Source of the DNA: Daucus carota subsp. sativus
Lineage: Eukaryota; Streptophyta; Magnoliopsida; Apiales; Apiaceae
NCBI RefSeq assembly: GCF_001625215.2
Contig: NC_030383.2
Span: forward strand, 58,704,949-58,768,948
Direction: 5' to 3'
Length of the DNA: 64,000 nucleotides
In this document: positions 24,609 through 36,930 of the stretch, in pieces
How the letters are laid out: each line of letters starts with the position of its first letter
How positions within the stretch are numbered: the stretch's first letter is position 1
Program-made: the position numbers and the translations under genes
The notes under the pieces: model-generated
Databases searched by the model: none
Told to the model about the DNA's origin: nothing
The model's input: the letters and a program-made list of their open reading frames with translations, nothing else

Positions 24609-24761
24609 TTAAACATTAGGCCAATTTGCACTCTCCTCTTCTAGATTTGTCACAATGTTTGCTATATAAGCTCATTAACAAGTACTCACTTCATCACACA
24701 ATTCACAAACCATCTTTGTATTTCTTACCAAGTGTAATTATTCTACATTGTCTTAACCATC

Positions 24762-25857
24762 ATGGCTTTCAAGTATGTTCAACTAGTTATGTTATTACTT
24801 GTTGCAGCTACATTGCTGGTGGCTAGTGAGGCTAACAGGAACTTCGCTCAAGGGCCTCAAAATTCAGATTCTGGCTTCAATCTTACTTCCGGCTGGCCAT
24901 GGAATTCACCAGACTCTCCACAAAATTACACCAGTCCTCCGGGCTTCAATTTTACGGCTAACTGGCCATGGAAGGCTCCAAATGTGAAGCAGAGCTCGAG
25001 AAGGATTGTCGTTGGAGATGACCAGAAATGGCAGTTTGGGTTCAACTACACAAACTGGGCCATCAAGAATGGCCCCTTTTATCTCGGTGACACTCTAGGT
25101 ATGTTCACAATTCACAAACATGTATTTGTTACTGAACTGCATGCTGCTAACGTTTGTAGTTCTATTTGTTACCTCAGTGAGCTCATTTCAGAATATTTCT
25201 TGGTAGAAACTAATTAATGGTTAGGGACAGATCTGGTAAGAGGCACGGGGGACACGTGTTCCCCTAAAAGTTTGTTTCAAATTTTCTCAATATTCTAAAT
25301 TTTACAAAATTATAGAAGTGCTCAAACAAAATTTAAAAATATATAGATGTTTCTCAAAATTTGCTTGGTGCCCCCAAGATTTGAATCCTAGATCCGTCCC
25401 AGGTTACCCTTCGTTGTATTCCTGGCGGAGTATTAATAACATAAAATTCTAAGGAATTGAAGTAGTAATAAAAGTTGTGGATGATGCACTTACCGTAAAG
25501 GGAAGGCTAGTACAAAATTTAGTAGTGCAGAAGTCTGCATTTTTGAAGCAGAGTAAATTATTGATGCAATAACTTATGTAAATGTGCTTTGTTCTTGCAG
25601 TCTTCAAGTATGATCCACCAAGCAACACTACACATCCTCACAGTGTGTATCTTCTCCGAAACTATGGTAGTTTCGCGAATTGCGACCTGCGAAGGGCAAA
25701 GAGGTTGGCCTCAGTGACACAAGGTGCAGGAACTGGATTTGAGTTGGTGCTGAAGAACCGGAAGCCTTACTATCTGGCTTGTGGTGAAAGCAATGGCTTC
25801 CACTGCAAAGTTGGCCTCATGAAATTCTCTGTCATTCCCCTCATCCGTTGGACTTGA
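24762..25857 (+). CDS. Phytocyanin-like secreted protein with N-terminal GFNxTxxWPW repeats
   Basis: Two exons, 24762-25098 and 25601-25857, with a phase-1 GT-AG intron inside GDTLVF, a usual intron position in phytocyanins. The product has 197 residues. Residues 1-24 form a signal peptide. A linker carries GFNLTSGWPW at 38-47 and GFNFTANWPW at 61-70, and a related GFNYTNWAI opens the cupredoxin domain at 93-101. In the domain, H126, C173 and H180 fit copper ligands, and C140 with C181 fits the disulfide. The C173-H180 spacing is two residues longer than usual, and the axial position falls on L185 beside M186, so copper binding is uncertain. Five or more N-glycosylation sequons suggest a wall or apoplast glycoprotein. 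The intron contains a dispersed repeat at 25223-25400. Confidence 0.85.
25223..25400. repeat. Dispersed repeat with GGATCT ends, copy 2 (intronic)
   Basis: Starts GGGACAGATCT and ends AGATCCGTCCC, which differ at one position as inverted repeats. It is related to 12533-12698 and sits inside the intron of the phytocyanin-like gene. Confidence 0.6.
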
Positions 25858-27445
25858 TCATAAACAGACCTATCCATATATCTAAGATCAAGAAGCAAGA
25901 AAGATTTATAGTATGATTTTTAGACTGAATTGTTATAGTTTGTTGTCGGAACAATAAAAGAAAGATGTTTTTTCTTGGAGAGTTTGAGTTCCCTTTATGT
26001 ATTTGCATGTACTTTTTAGTCGACCACAGAGTCCTGAAGCATCATTTGTAGTCTTTGGTGCAAGATAAATCTATTTGTTATTTTCGAGTTTCGAGTTTCG
26101 ATTTTCACTTCCAAACTACAAGTACTCTAGCTTTCAGCTGGATTAATTTTCTAAGAAGAACATAGATAATTTTTTTGATCTTCGGATCCATAAATTAAAG
26201 AGATACTAGTGATGGTTAATTTTTGGCCAATATCCTTGCCAAAAAAAAAAAACTTTTGGCCAATATAAATTTTAGATTTTAAGTGGATGACGTTTCATGA
26301 TGTTTCACCTTTCTCTGTAGAGATTTTGCCGGACAAAAAATGTGACCACTCCTTCCACTTCTCTGTTCCACATTTCCTAATTTCTTTTATCTCGAAAAAT
26401 GTGTCCATTCTAAATCAATATGAAAATTATAATTAAAATTATTAATTTTTTTTGAAGAAAAATATAAATTATAGTACTATATAAAACGATGATTTTGATG
26501 GGACGATAAAAAAATTGGGACAGTACTGTACCCATGTTACATAGCTGCCTAATCGTATTTTGATCATCTAATTTTGGCCAAAAATATACCCTCGTCACTA
26601 AAATCTTCATGAGAATCTTGTAAAAATGTTCACATTATCAAACGTATTTTCCAAAATATAATTAAAATTGAAAATAATTATTTTTCAGGTTATGACAGTT
26701 GCAATTGAGGTTTATCTCAAATTAAATAGAGACAATTCAATCAAATTTCTTATATGAAATGCAATATTATTGAATCTTACCGAACTATAATCTCACTTGT
26801 AACGAGTTACGATAACAAGAGCCTCTTACAGTTAAGATATTATTGAATCGGACTAACTGCAATAACGCTCGCAAGATATTATGATAACAGTAGATAGATT
26901 TTGATGGCTCGTCGCCACCAATTTATTGCATCTCCTTGTGTGTAAAATAATGATGTCGGAGTGAGTCAGGTCGAATCCATGACCTGAGACGATATAGGAT
27001 AAACTCTTAACTATATCCAACCGTACTCTAAGAGAAAAACTTTTAGTCAATGCCTTACAGATGTTATAAATAATCCGGATAACTTATATAGGACATGCAA
27101 GTCAAAAATGATAGAAGGAAGTGATATTATATGACTATTTTACATGATCTTGGATATAACATAAGCAGTGACACAGTAATATCAAAGATAAGATATCCTA
27201 TCATCCTAATTAAACTTCTAAACGGAAATCCAAGTTCCATTGATTCACATTCCTCTAACATAACGGAAATAAATTCATTTAGTGCATATAAATAAAATCT
27301 CATATTAACACATTCATGCACATACATGTAACATAAATACTGATATTATTACTGCTGCAGCTCCACTAACGCTTCTTCTGTGTCATCCAACTCTATATAT
27401 TCACACACCAATATACTAGCTAGGAGGATAAAAGTTCTGCACAAC
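25858..27445. other. Intergenic, upstream of the rhamnogalacturonan lyase gene
   Basis: AT-rich. It holds the 3' flank of the phytocyanin-like gene and the promoter of the lyase gene. Small frames on both strands look accidental. Confidence 0.45.
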
Positions 27446-30400
27446 ATGTTTAACATGGAGAAAAAAGCTTTGTGTTTCTTGATTTTTCTCCAGTTGCTAT
27501 TGCTGAATCAGTGTTCTGCTAGGTAACATATGAACACCGGGACTAGACTAGCGCGTTAGCTTCTATGTAGCTCCGTCCCTGACTAGTATATATGGAAGTT
27601 TTTAATACAGATTTATGTCAGGATCATGCATGCACAAGTTTTTTTTTTTTGATAAAATGCATGCACAAGTTAAATACCAAATTTTGTGACTCTAACAGCT
27701 TCTTTCTTGATTAACCTGCAGATCGAATCCAATGAACAGCTACAAAGATGCAGTGTCATCGCCTCCTGTTCAGCTTCATCGACTCCCTGATAATGTAAGA
27801 AACGAAACTACAAGATAATATTTCCTACGAGGGGTACTTATGAACTTATGATCAGACCCTGGTTATGATCAAACCTGATGAATTTCTGAATAACTAATAA
27901 AAATGGGTGATCATTTCTAAATCCTGGGTGATCATTTCTAAATACTGTAACGTTTTACGGCAGTCAGCAGTTTGTTTTTAGAGAGTTTCGATTCATCTAT
28001 AAAATTTGGTAGGAATTCGTGGATAAAAAATATTTCAGTTTTCATTTTTTAATCTTATCTCTTTTAATGTTCTGAGTCTGTTACTGATGCTATGAATGCA
28101 TGAAAAGTACAATACTGTTATTTTTTTTTGATGGATTAGATAGAAGTATATCAGTAGTGCCTTTTTGGCAACAATTAATATTAAAAGGTGAACATTTATT
28201 AATTTTATGTATTTTTTATTCAGGTGGTGATGGACAATGGATTGGCACAAATAACTCTAACAATTCCCGGGGGTATGATAGCTGGAATCGAATACAAAGG
28301 AATCAAAAACCTTTTGGAATATGAATATGGCTCAGAGTACAGAGGGTAAAATCAAGCACATAAAACTTTTCTTTTAATAAATAAATGCACTTACACACCA
28401 AACTTGTCGTCGAATTCATCAACATTAGATAGAGACAGAGATACGATCTGACCAAGAGGTCATTGGTCACAAACTTATTGCTATCACTTATTTAAAATCT
28501 TGATTAAATCTGCATAACTGTATAAACTCTTATGCATCATCTTTGTTTGATTGTTTGATTTAGATACTGGGATCTAGTTTGGATAAACGGAGGAAACAGT
28601 ACTGCAGACAGGTATATACATGGACTTTTCCGCAGTACTACTAAGTTATGATACACATTCTTTGTATAAATTTGAAATGTATGTCGCATGTGATTTGTAT
28701 GTTGAATGTACAGGCTGAACACAACGCATTTCAGTGTCATAGCGGAAGATGAAAACAAAGTGGAGCTTTCATTTACAAGAACATGGAATCCTAGTACCCC
28801 GAATCTCCCTCCAATGAATATCGACAAAAGGTAGTCTCATGAATACATTCTGGTAAACTAGTGCTTGGACAAGTTTAATGTCAAGTTAACCAAATTACTA
28901 CTTGATTAAGATTGCAGTAATTAAGATTGCTAACTCAGAAAACCTATGTGCAGGTATGTAATGTTGCGTGGCTCGACTGGTTTTTACACATATTCAATAT
29001 TTGAGAGATTAGGGGGAATGCCTGCTACAATTATCTCTCAAACAAGGGTCGCCTTCAAGCTATCAGAAAAACTGTATGTACACATACGAAAACTCCCCTA
29101 TATAAATTTACCTTTGTTCATCTATCTTAATTTCTTCAATCACGTACATTTATGAAAAATTTCCTTCTTGATAGAGACCCTGGCTGGTTTTACATATTGA
29201 AAAGTAAAGTAATGATAATTTATTTAAATGCACTTGAATAGGTTTCATTACATGGCAATATCTGATAATAGGCAGCGATACATGCCAACACGCGAAGATC
29301 GTGAACCATCAAGAAGTGTTCAACTTGCTTACCCGGAAGCCCGTCAGTTGACAAATCCTTCAAACCCCAGCTTCAAAGGAGAAGTATGTCTGCATATTTA
29401 TAACAGTGATTAGTAGCATACTGATATTCGTCGATTCAACAAACTGTATTCTTATTCATGTAAATAAGTACATAATGTGCAGGTGGATGATAAGTTCCAA
29501 TACTCTAAAGACAACAAGGATAATGTGGTACATGGATGGATAAGTGATGAGAATGGCGTGGGCTTCTGGGTGATCACTCCAAGTTATGAATTCCGTTCTG
29601 GAGGTCCTTTTAAACAAGAACTTACCTCTCATACTGGCCCAATCTCCTTAGCAGTAAGTCATTTGTACCCTTTTAATGCATTTCATGTGTATTAGGCCAC
29701 CGTCAATTTATATTATAACGATGTCATGTCACTGGTGATTAACCTGGAAAATATTTTATATCCTACAACTTAATACAAAATACTGGTGATATGTTCTAGA
29801 TTAATCATCTATATTTCACCAAAAGATTTTGCATCTAAGTAAATTGACTGAATAAAATTTAACAGGAGGTCAAATACATGAAATAACTAACAGAGATTGA
29901 CCTTAACCAGATATGAATTTGATGGAAAATCTTCAAATCAGTATCTAGTTTGATGGGGAAATGAGAATCTAGGGGAAAACCATATACTTGATCAAGGTCC
30001 TATGAATCTATATCAAACAGAGGTACCAGATTACCTCTGAGAGTATAAGAGAGATTTGACGGACAATAAACTAAAGTTAATGGAGCAACTGATACAAATT
30101 AAATTGGTTCTTGTCCATTAAATATATGTGTTTTACTTGTAATGTTTATCACTGTATTTACATATCTGTGCGTTCTACAGACGTTCTTTTCTAACCACTA
30201 CTCTGGAGACGAGTTGAATTTACATTTTGGGAAAGGAGAGGCATGGAAGAAAGTTTATGGGCCAGTTTTCATCTACTTAAATTCAGCTTCAACTAAAAAG
30301 ATTAATGATCTTCATTCCACACTCTGGACAGATGCTAAACACCAGGTAATCGATCTTTCACTTACCTAATTGACTAATTTAAAAACTAATTCAAGTACCA

Positions 30401-32012
30401 AGTTGTTTCTAAATGCACTCTTATTTGTTACCTACCAATGATGTTTTCAGGCATTGATTGAACAACAAAGCTGGCCATATAGTTTTCCCCTGTCTAATGA
30501 CTACCCACATGCCGATCGACGTGGTACAGTAAGAGGCCGGTTACAAGTCAGGGACAGGTACGAGAAGTCAAGCACCAATACATATATTGTCAAGCACATT
30601 ATCTGACTTAACTTTTGGTTTCAACTTCTCATCTCCTCTAGGTACTTAAATCAAGGGCTGATAAATGCAGAGTTTGCTTTTGTCGGATTGGCTCCAGTGG
30701 GGGATGAGTTATCATGGCAAAGAGAGAGCAAGGTCACGCGCACACACATTTATTAGCTTAGTCATAATTACCTTTTGCTCAAAAACTTGATAGACATTAA
30801 CACCAAAAATCCAACTATGATTTTTTCAGGGTTACCAATTTTGGAACCAAACTGATGCAACAGGAAATTTCTTACTTAAAGGTGTCCGATCGGGGACCTA
30901 CAACTTATATGCTACAGTTCCTGGTCACATAGGCCGTTATGCATACAAACTTAATATTAATATTACGCCAGGTTTGTTTTTAATTTCTTGAGGAAGCACT
31001 TCTATATATATTTATGATCATATACATATACATGAATGATAAGACCAAAAGGCTAACTATATATTTAACTTATTCACCTGGCAGGAAGTGCAATCCAACT
31101 GGGCGATCTTATTCATGATTCTCCTCGATTTGGACCAACATTATGGGAAATTGGTATTCCTGATGGTACTGCTGCTGAGTTTCACATTCCTGATGCAAGG
31201 CTTATCAACAAATTATACATAAATCATGACAAGTAAGCAAATAAATTATTTTAACCACTTGCACACACACATTTATGATATATATAGGGTAACCAAATTA
31301 GGTGAATTTACAAATATATTAACTTAATTTTATAAGTTAACCTCGATTGATTTTATGAACAGGTTTAGACAATATGGCTTATGGGAGCGATACACAGATT
31401 TATACCCTAAAAACGACCTAGTCTACAATGTTGGAAGTAGTAATTACAGCAAAGATTGGTTCTTTTCTCAAGTTACAAGGTTTGTTTTACAAGAACTATA
31501 CTTATATACCAACAGCTATTGCTTATAACTTTTGAACTAATCGCAATTTACAAGTGCAGGAAAATTAAGGATGAATACCATCCAACAACCTGGCAGATTA
31601 CTTTTGATCTGCCACATGTCATCGCTAGTAGAAATTATACACTTCAATTGGCCTTGGCATCTTCAAATTTAGCTCATCTTAGGGTATGGACTTATAGCTG
31701 TTTCATCAATTCTACTCCTATATGATTCAAGAGATATTAAGCTTAATTTAATTACTTTCCAATATGCAGGTATATGTTAATACATCTCCGGCTAAGGGAA
31801 ATCCTGTGTTCACAACAACGGAAATTGGACAGGACAATGCAATTGCAAGACATGGAATACATGGATTGTACTGGCTCTTTAGTGTTCAAATACCAGGCCG
31901 AACTCTTGTTGTGGGAAGAAACAATATTTTCTTGAATCATCGTTCATCCTCAATTCCTTTCGCAGGCATTATGTATGACTACATCCGTTTAGAAGGGCCT
32001 CCTACATTATAA
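27446..32012 (+). CDS. Rhamnogalacturonan lyase (polysaccharide lyase family 4)
   Basis: Sixteen exons can be joined with GT-AG sites and an unbroken frame: 27446-27522, 27722-27794, 28224-28345, 28564-28611, 28714-28830, 28954-29073, 29242-29383, 29483-29653, 30181-30345, 30451-30557, 30642-30732, 30830-30971, 31085-31232, 31363-31479, 31560-31683 and 31770-32012. The product has 668 residues, normal for plant members. Residues 1-25 are a signal peptide. The catalytic beta-sandwich domain lies at about 40-375 (VVMDNGLAQITL, GYWDLVW, VGFWVITPSYE). An FnIII-like domain at about 380-460 contains GTYNLYATVPG. The C-terminal carbohydrate-binding-like domain has FRQYGLWERYTDLYP, SKDWFFSQV, DNAIARHGIHGLYW and MYDYIRLEGP. 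The family cleaves the rhamnogalacturonan I backbone of pectin by beta-elimination in the wall. An alternative start is M4 at 27455. Confidence 0.95.
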
Positions 32013-33459
32013 GACAGGAAAAATTAGAAGTCAGATGTATATTGTTTGATTGTTGCATCTTTACATTTAGCTCTTTAAGTCAAATGGACTGATCAGTGAT
32101 CACATACATATATTGTTTCCTTCTTCTATTAACATTGAATAACCTATGGAATGTTGAGTTAACATATTAGCTTTCTTCCTCGGTTATTTTAACTTTTTGA
32201 CTTGAATACATGCTTGGTTCACTTTTCATGAGTCATGGACTAATGTAAAATTACAAAGTACATATTTCTGCACTATAATTATGTTCATTGTGGAGCTGAA
32301 GTAGAAGAGCCACACTGAGACCAAGGACAGGTACTAAATTAGTTAATGATTTTGATATTAGCATTAGGATTGTATAATTGAGTTAGTTTGACCTAATTAT
32401 ATTTCATCAGGTCGCAATGTTGTACATTCATATATTTAGAAATTAAATCAAATCAAATGAATCTATGATATACATAATACATCTGACAATGTTTCTATAA
32501 GCCGGACTAAAAAAAAAATTGTTTACAGAACTGAAAAAATCGTAGACCAAATTTTCTAACATTGCAGAGTACAAGCAGACACAAACTTAGGTCCATGTCA
32601 TTTCAGTCAATCAATATGCATGGATAACCATAAGCATCAATTTAAGCTCGAATCTGTCAAAAACTTCTTGTCATTCACAATTGCAGGTAAACTGAAAACT
32701 GAAAGGATTTGAAATTCTATTCAATTATCTCTTGAAGATTAATTTTAATCAGTGTTTAGTTCCCAGTTCTCACATAAACCAAATAATAGATCCCTCTGGC
32801 TATGATTTGTAACCAGTTGTTCCTGATGTATCTTGCTCAGCGGCATAAAATAATTTACAAATTATGAAACTCAATCTCAGCCATCAAATCTTGATTATTT
32901 GCAGCTGAGTTATAACTCAGTCATCGTAACCACTTGTACCAGGACAAATGACCTCATTTTTAATGGTCTTATTTGCAGCTGAGTTATAACTTAGGCATCG
33001 CTGAGTTATAACTCAGTCATCGTAACCACTTGTACCAGGACAAATGACCTCATTTTTAATGGTCTTATTTGCAGCTGAGTTATAACTTAGGCATCATAAC
33101 CGCTTGTATCGGGACAAATCACCTCGTTTTAATTAGTCTTATACACCGTGTATACCTTTGCTATTAATTAACAAGACAAGTATCATATTACATTGGTTTG
33201 CTTATCAACCCATTTCAAATATTTTAGAGTATTAGATGACCACTCCATAAGAAACCTTATGTATTAAATCAATATGAATTAAACTTCTCAGCATTGGCTT
33301 CGACTACCCCTAGCAATGTAACCCATGGGATCCCCCATTTTTCAACACAACAAGAATTCTAAGGGTTCATAATCCTGTGGAATATAATTTCAAATTAGCA
33401 AAGAAAAAAATATATTAAGGGTCGGGTCCAAATAAAAGCATGTCGGCAAAGTATCTTAA
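32013..33459. other. Intergenic with a 96-bp tandem repeat
   Basis: 3' flank of the lyase gene followed by non-coding DNA. The only structure seen is the tandem repeat listed at 32890-33140. Confidence 0.45.
32890..33140. repeat. 96-bp tandem repeat
   Basis: Units starting CTGAGTTATAACTCAG at 32905 and 33001 are almost identical, and a third partial, more diverged unit follows from about 33075. Within each unit the CTGAGTTATAACT block itself occurs twice. GAGTTATAACTC is palindromic. Confidence 0.85.
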
Positions 33460-33819
33460 GGTCTATTTGGGACTGCTGTTAAAAATTGTTGTGCTGTCAA
33501 AAAAAGTGCTGGTAAAAAAAGTGCTGTTGTAGAAATCAGAGAATTGTTTGGTAATTTTTTTGATATTTGCTTATTTTGAGTTATAAAAAAAGAAAAATAA
33601 TATTTTTGATGAGGCCTGATAATAAAATCTGTAACAGCTTTCTGCAAAAGCTGAAAGCAGCTTTTTCTAAAAGCATTAGAGGACCTGCTTTTTCTAAAAG
33701 CAGCTTTTCAGCTAAAAGTTTCTGTTCGGAAAATCTGCTTTTAGATTTACCAAACAGTTTTGCACCTGCTTTTCAGCAAAAAGCTGATGTTGCTGCAACA
33801 GCAACCCCAAACAACACCC
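33460..33819. mobile_element. Tourist-like MITE (PIF/Harbinger type)
   Basis: Ends GGTCTATTTGGGACTG and CCCCAAACAACACCC, with TAA duplications at 33457-33459 and 33820-33822. The 360-bp interior is rich in AAAGCAGCTTTT-type short inverted repeats. Confidence 0.75.
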
Positions 33820-33872
33820 TAATTTCTACAAACTGAACGTCACCCGACAACAACTATGATAGCCTAATTTAC

Positions 33873-34708
33873 TACTCCCTCTATCCCAAAATAAGTGTCG
33901 CTTTGACTTGTTGCACGTAATTTAAGTTGTTAAAAAAAACATACTTTTACACATTATTTTTCAAAGTTTCTTTTTCTAAATAAAAATATAGATGTTAAAC
34001 ATTTTTTCGAAAAAGAAATTTTTTAAAAATAATATGTAGAATTATGTTTTTATTGCACCTCAAATTACGTGAAAAAATTCAAGAAAACACTTAGGGGCCG
34101 TTTGGTTTGACTGATGGAAACGGAAAGGAATTGAGAAAGGGAAAGGAACAGAAAGGAAAAGATTGGTACTGAATTGTATTACCTGTTTGGTTTTGATCCG
34201 GAAACGGAATGAAAAATTATATGATTATCTTTATATTTGATTTTTCAGAGATTAAATAATATCAAAAGACTCAAATATATTTATGTTTATAATAATATAA
34301 TTTATTTATATTTTTCATATTTTTATACAATTTATTATTTAAAAATGTCATTAATGTTTTAAATACCTTGACTTATAAATTATATCAAAATTATTTTTAA
34401 TATATAAATACTAAATTAAAATTTATTTTTATTTTTTTAATATATTTTAAATATTAGTTATAATTTTAATGAATTAGAAAATAAATTATAAATGAAAATG
34501 AAAAAAAATAATCAAAGGGAAAGGAAATACCTAGTGGGGGGTGGGGAATGGGGTTTGGAGGATATTGGGTAAACCCAAAACTGAAAAGAGGGAAAGAGAA
34601 TGATACTTTTTACAAAACAAACACCAACTAAGGGAATCAGCCTTCATGTTTCCCTTTCCCTTTCTTAACTACCCCCAACCAAACGGCCCCTTATATTGAG
34701 AGGGAGTA
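33873..34708. mobile_element. Stowaway-like MITE split by a Tourist-like insertion
   Basis: Starts TACTCCCTCTATCCCAAAAT and ends TTGAGAGGGAGTA. The left part covers 33873-34093 and only the last 18 bases lie beyond the inserted element at 34094-34690. Removing the insert and one TTA gives a continuous Stowaway end. Confidence 0.75.
34094..34690. mobile_element. Tourist-like MITE nested in a Stowaway
   Basis: Perfect terminal repeats GGGGCCGTTTGGTT and AACCAAACGGCCCC, with TTA duplications at 34091-34093 and 34691-34693. The element is 597 bp, AT-rich inside and without coding capacity. The identical ends suggest a fairly recent insertion. Confidence 0.85.
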
Positions 34709-35646
34709 ATTCTCATAAAATTTCGAGATGTTTTAAAGAGAATTTAACCCGATCAGGTATAATCTTAACTAGCTAGACTTTTTGCCTTTTGACAACAGTT
34801 TAAGCATTAAATTTGCAATGTGCAGATATAAACAAGCATAAAACTAATAAGCAATGTAGTAATGTACTGAAATGGAATCATAACCAAACTGGAAAATAGA
34901 ATGTAAACAGTAAAGAGCAACTATGATCATTTATTTTATGCTTGAAATTATTTGGTAAATACATAAATTGCAAACATGGAGGTACCTGGAGAAGTGAAAA
35001 GGCCCATGGACTCCAAAGTCCAAACAAAAGGCCTGTCAGCAAGTCTGCAACATCAATTTGGGGGTTAGGTTTGTGACATTTGATGGGGAGAGAACGGGTT
35101 AATGTGACAGATGAGACAAATTTTTTTAGCATTTGTCTGAATTATAAAAAGTTTTTAAATTTCATTTTCTACAAATAATTTAATTAAAATTATAAAATAT
35201 TTTTTAACGGATGAAAAATAAGTTGAAATAGTCATGAATGTCTCCTTTTTAAAAAGGAAAATAGCTGCCATCAATTTTGAGTTATTTAAAATATTTAAAT
35301 AAAAAAATATTTGGAATATTATTTTGAGAGAAATATGTTTTGAAAAATAATTTTTTTAAGATAATTTATTTTAGCCCTTGAGCACTGGTTTTTAAATATA
35401 AGTACATCCACTGGTGCGGGTTTCGGGATTTGGGCTCTTCTTTAGGTTTTGTGTATGATAAGCTTGGCCCATTTATTCGTGTTATCTACGGTGCTTGTGT
35501 TAGTTTGGACTTCTCTGCCCATTGGGCAGGCTACACCAAACTGTAGTTTTCCATGCCTTTTAATATAAAAATGCCAACCTCATTATTAGTGAATATTTTT
35601 TTCATTAAAAAAAAGTGTAAAAAAAATTAAAAATAATAACATTATA
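34709..35646. other. Intergenic, AT-rich
   Basis: No gene recognised. The segment at about 35405-35560 is less AT-rich and may be an old captured or transposon fragment, but it has stop codons in every frame I read. Confidence 0.35.
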
Positions 35647-36200
35647 GGGTTAAATATCAAAGTGGTCACTGAAGTGGAGGTCATATATCACTTTGCTCAC
35701 TAATCTTATCGGGGTCTCATTTCAATCATTAAAGTCACAATAAATATCAATTAAGTACCTCCAAATTTCAGTTCAAGGAGTAAAAATATTATTTATAGAG
35801 TTTGAAACATTATTTTTGAATACTACCACAACCAAGTAAAAGGTTATGACTTCTACTATTTATGATAATATATTTAGATTTTTTAAATTTTATTTACTAT
35901 TTATTTTTATTATATTAATACATTTTTTTGTTTTAATTAAAAATAAATACCAAATAAAATTGATAAAATCTGAATATATTGTCATAAATACTAGATGTCA
36001 TAACCTTTTAATTGGTTGTGGTAGTATTCAAAAATAATGTGTCAAACTCTCTAAATAATATTTTTACTCCTTGAACTGAAATTTGGAGGTACTTGATTGA
36101 TATTTATTATGACTTTAATGATTGAAATGAAACCCCGATAAGATTAGTGAGCAAAGTGATATATGACCTCCACTTCAGTGACCACTTTGATATTTAACCC
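35647..36200. mobile_element. Long-hairpin MULE-type foldback element
   Basis: Two inverted arms, 35647-35884 and 35963-36200, pair over about 238 bases each with few mismatches and no visible gap, around an AT-rich loop of about 78 bases. Tips are GGGTTAAATATC. The flanks TAACATTATA and TAATATTATA agree at nine of ten bases, as expected of a 9-10 bp Mutator-type target duplication. There is no coding capacity. A transcript across it would fold into a long, nearly perfect hairpin suited to small-RNA production. Confidence 0.85.
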
Positions 36201-36930
36201 TAATATTATATGTATTATGAAAGGTCACGATAAAATACACACTAGTCTAAAATCCAACTCAAGAAAGTCGTTTAGAATTGTAAATTACAATTTATCTAAA
36301 TGAATTATGTGTATTCATAATTCAATAGATAAAAATGTCAGGAGTTTCTTTGAAGAAGTTTTGTTTTGATATATTTATTTTATTACGATAGATAATCTAT
36401 TAAAAACACAGTAATCAAACGCAAAGTTTGGAGCATTATTGAGGATTATTTTGACTTTTCTGATTAAATACAGTAAATATGATATTAAATTATATTCAGT
36501 TTAGATTCGAATATTAAATATCCGAGATCGGTATATATATGAATAAAATGATCCCGATGTGGAGAAACTCATGATAATATGATCTGATATTTTCACGAAA
36601 ATATGATCCGATATTTGAGACTGAATGTATATGTTATAATTGAGACCATTTTAGAACCCTACTCATCTCTATGATAGGCAGAGGAGTATTCAAATTGGAC
36701 ACGATATTCCACAATTCCACTAGTGTCAAGTTGCAGAAAAGATAATATATTAAATGATATGTGATCTACTGGATGAGGTCATTTCCAGACTCCAGTACTA
36801 CCAATCAAATTCAAACACTCTGCTAACTGTACCAAAGAAACATACATTCTGCAGAGCAAAACCAAGATTCTATATTATACACAAAACCTTAATTTACTTC
36901 TTTTTTTCAAAAGCCCAGAAAAGCGTTACA
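36201..36930. other. Promoter region of GST1
   Basis: AT-rich upstream region. The stretch just before the ATG (ACATTCTGCAG, AAAACCAAGATTC, ACACAAAACCTTAA) closely matches that of GST3, so their proximal promoters or leaders are homologous. TATATTATA near 36871 may be the TATA box. Confidence 0.5.

Noticed and set aside
36754-36930. In-frame ATG that would add 59 residues to GST1
   Set aside because: The extension has no GST homology, the other five genes start at the equivalent of 36931, and the leader similarity to GST3 lies within it.
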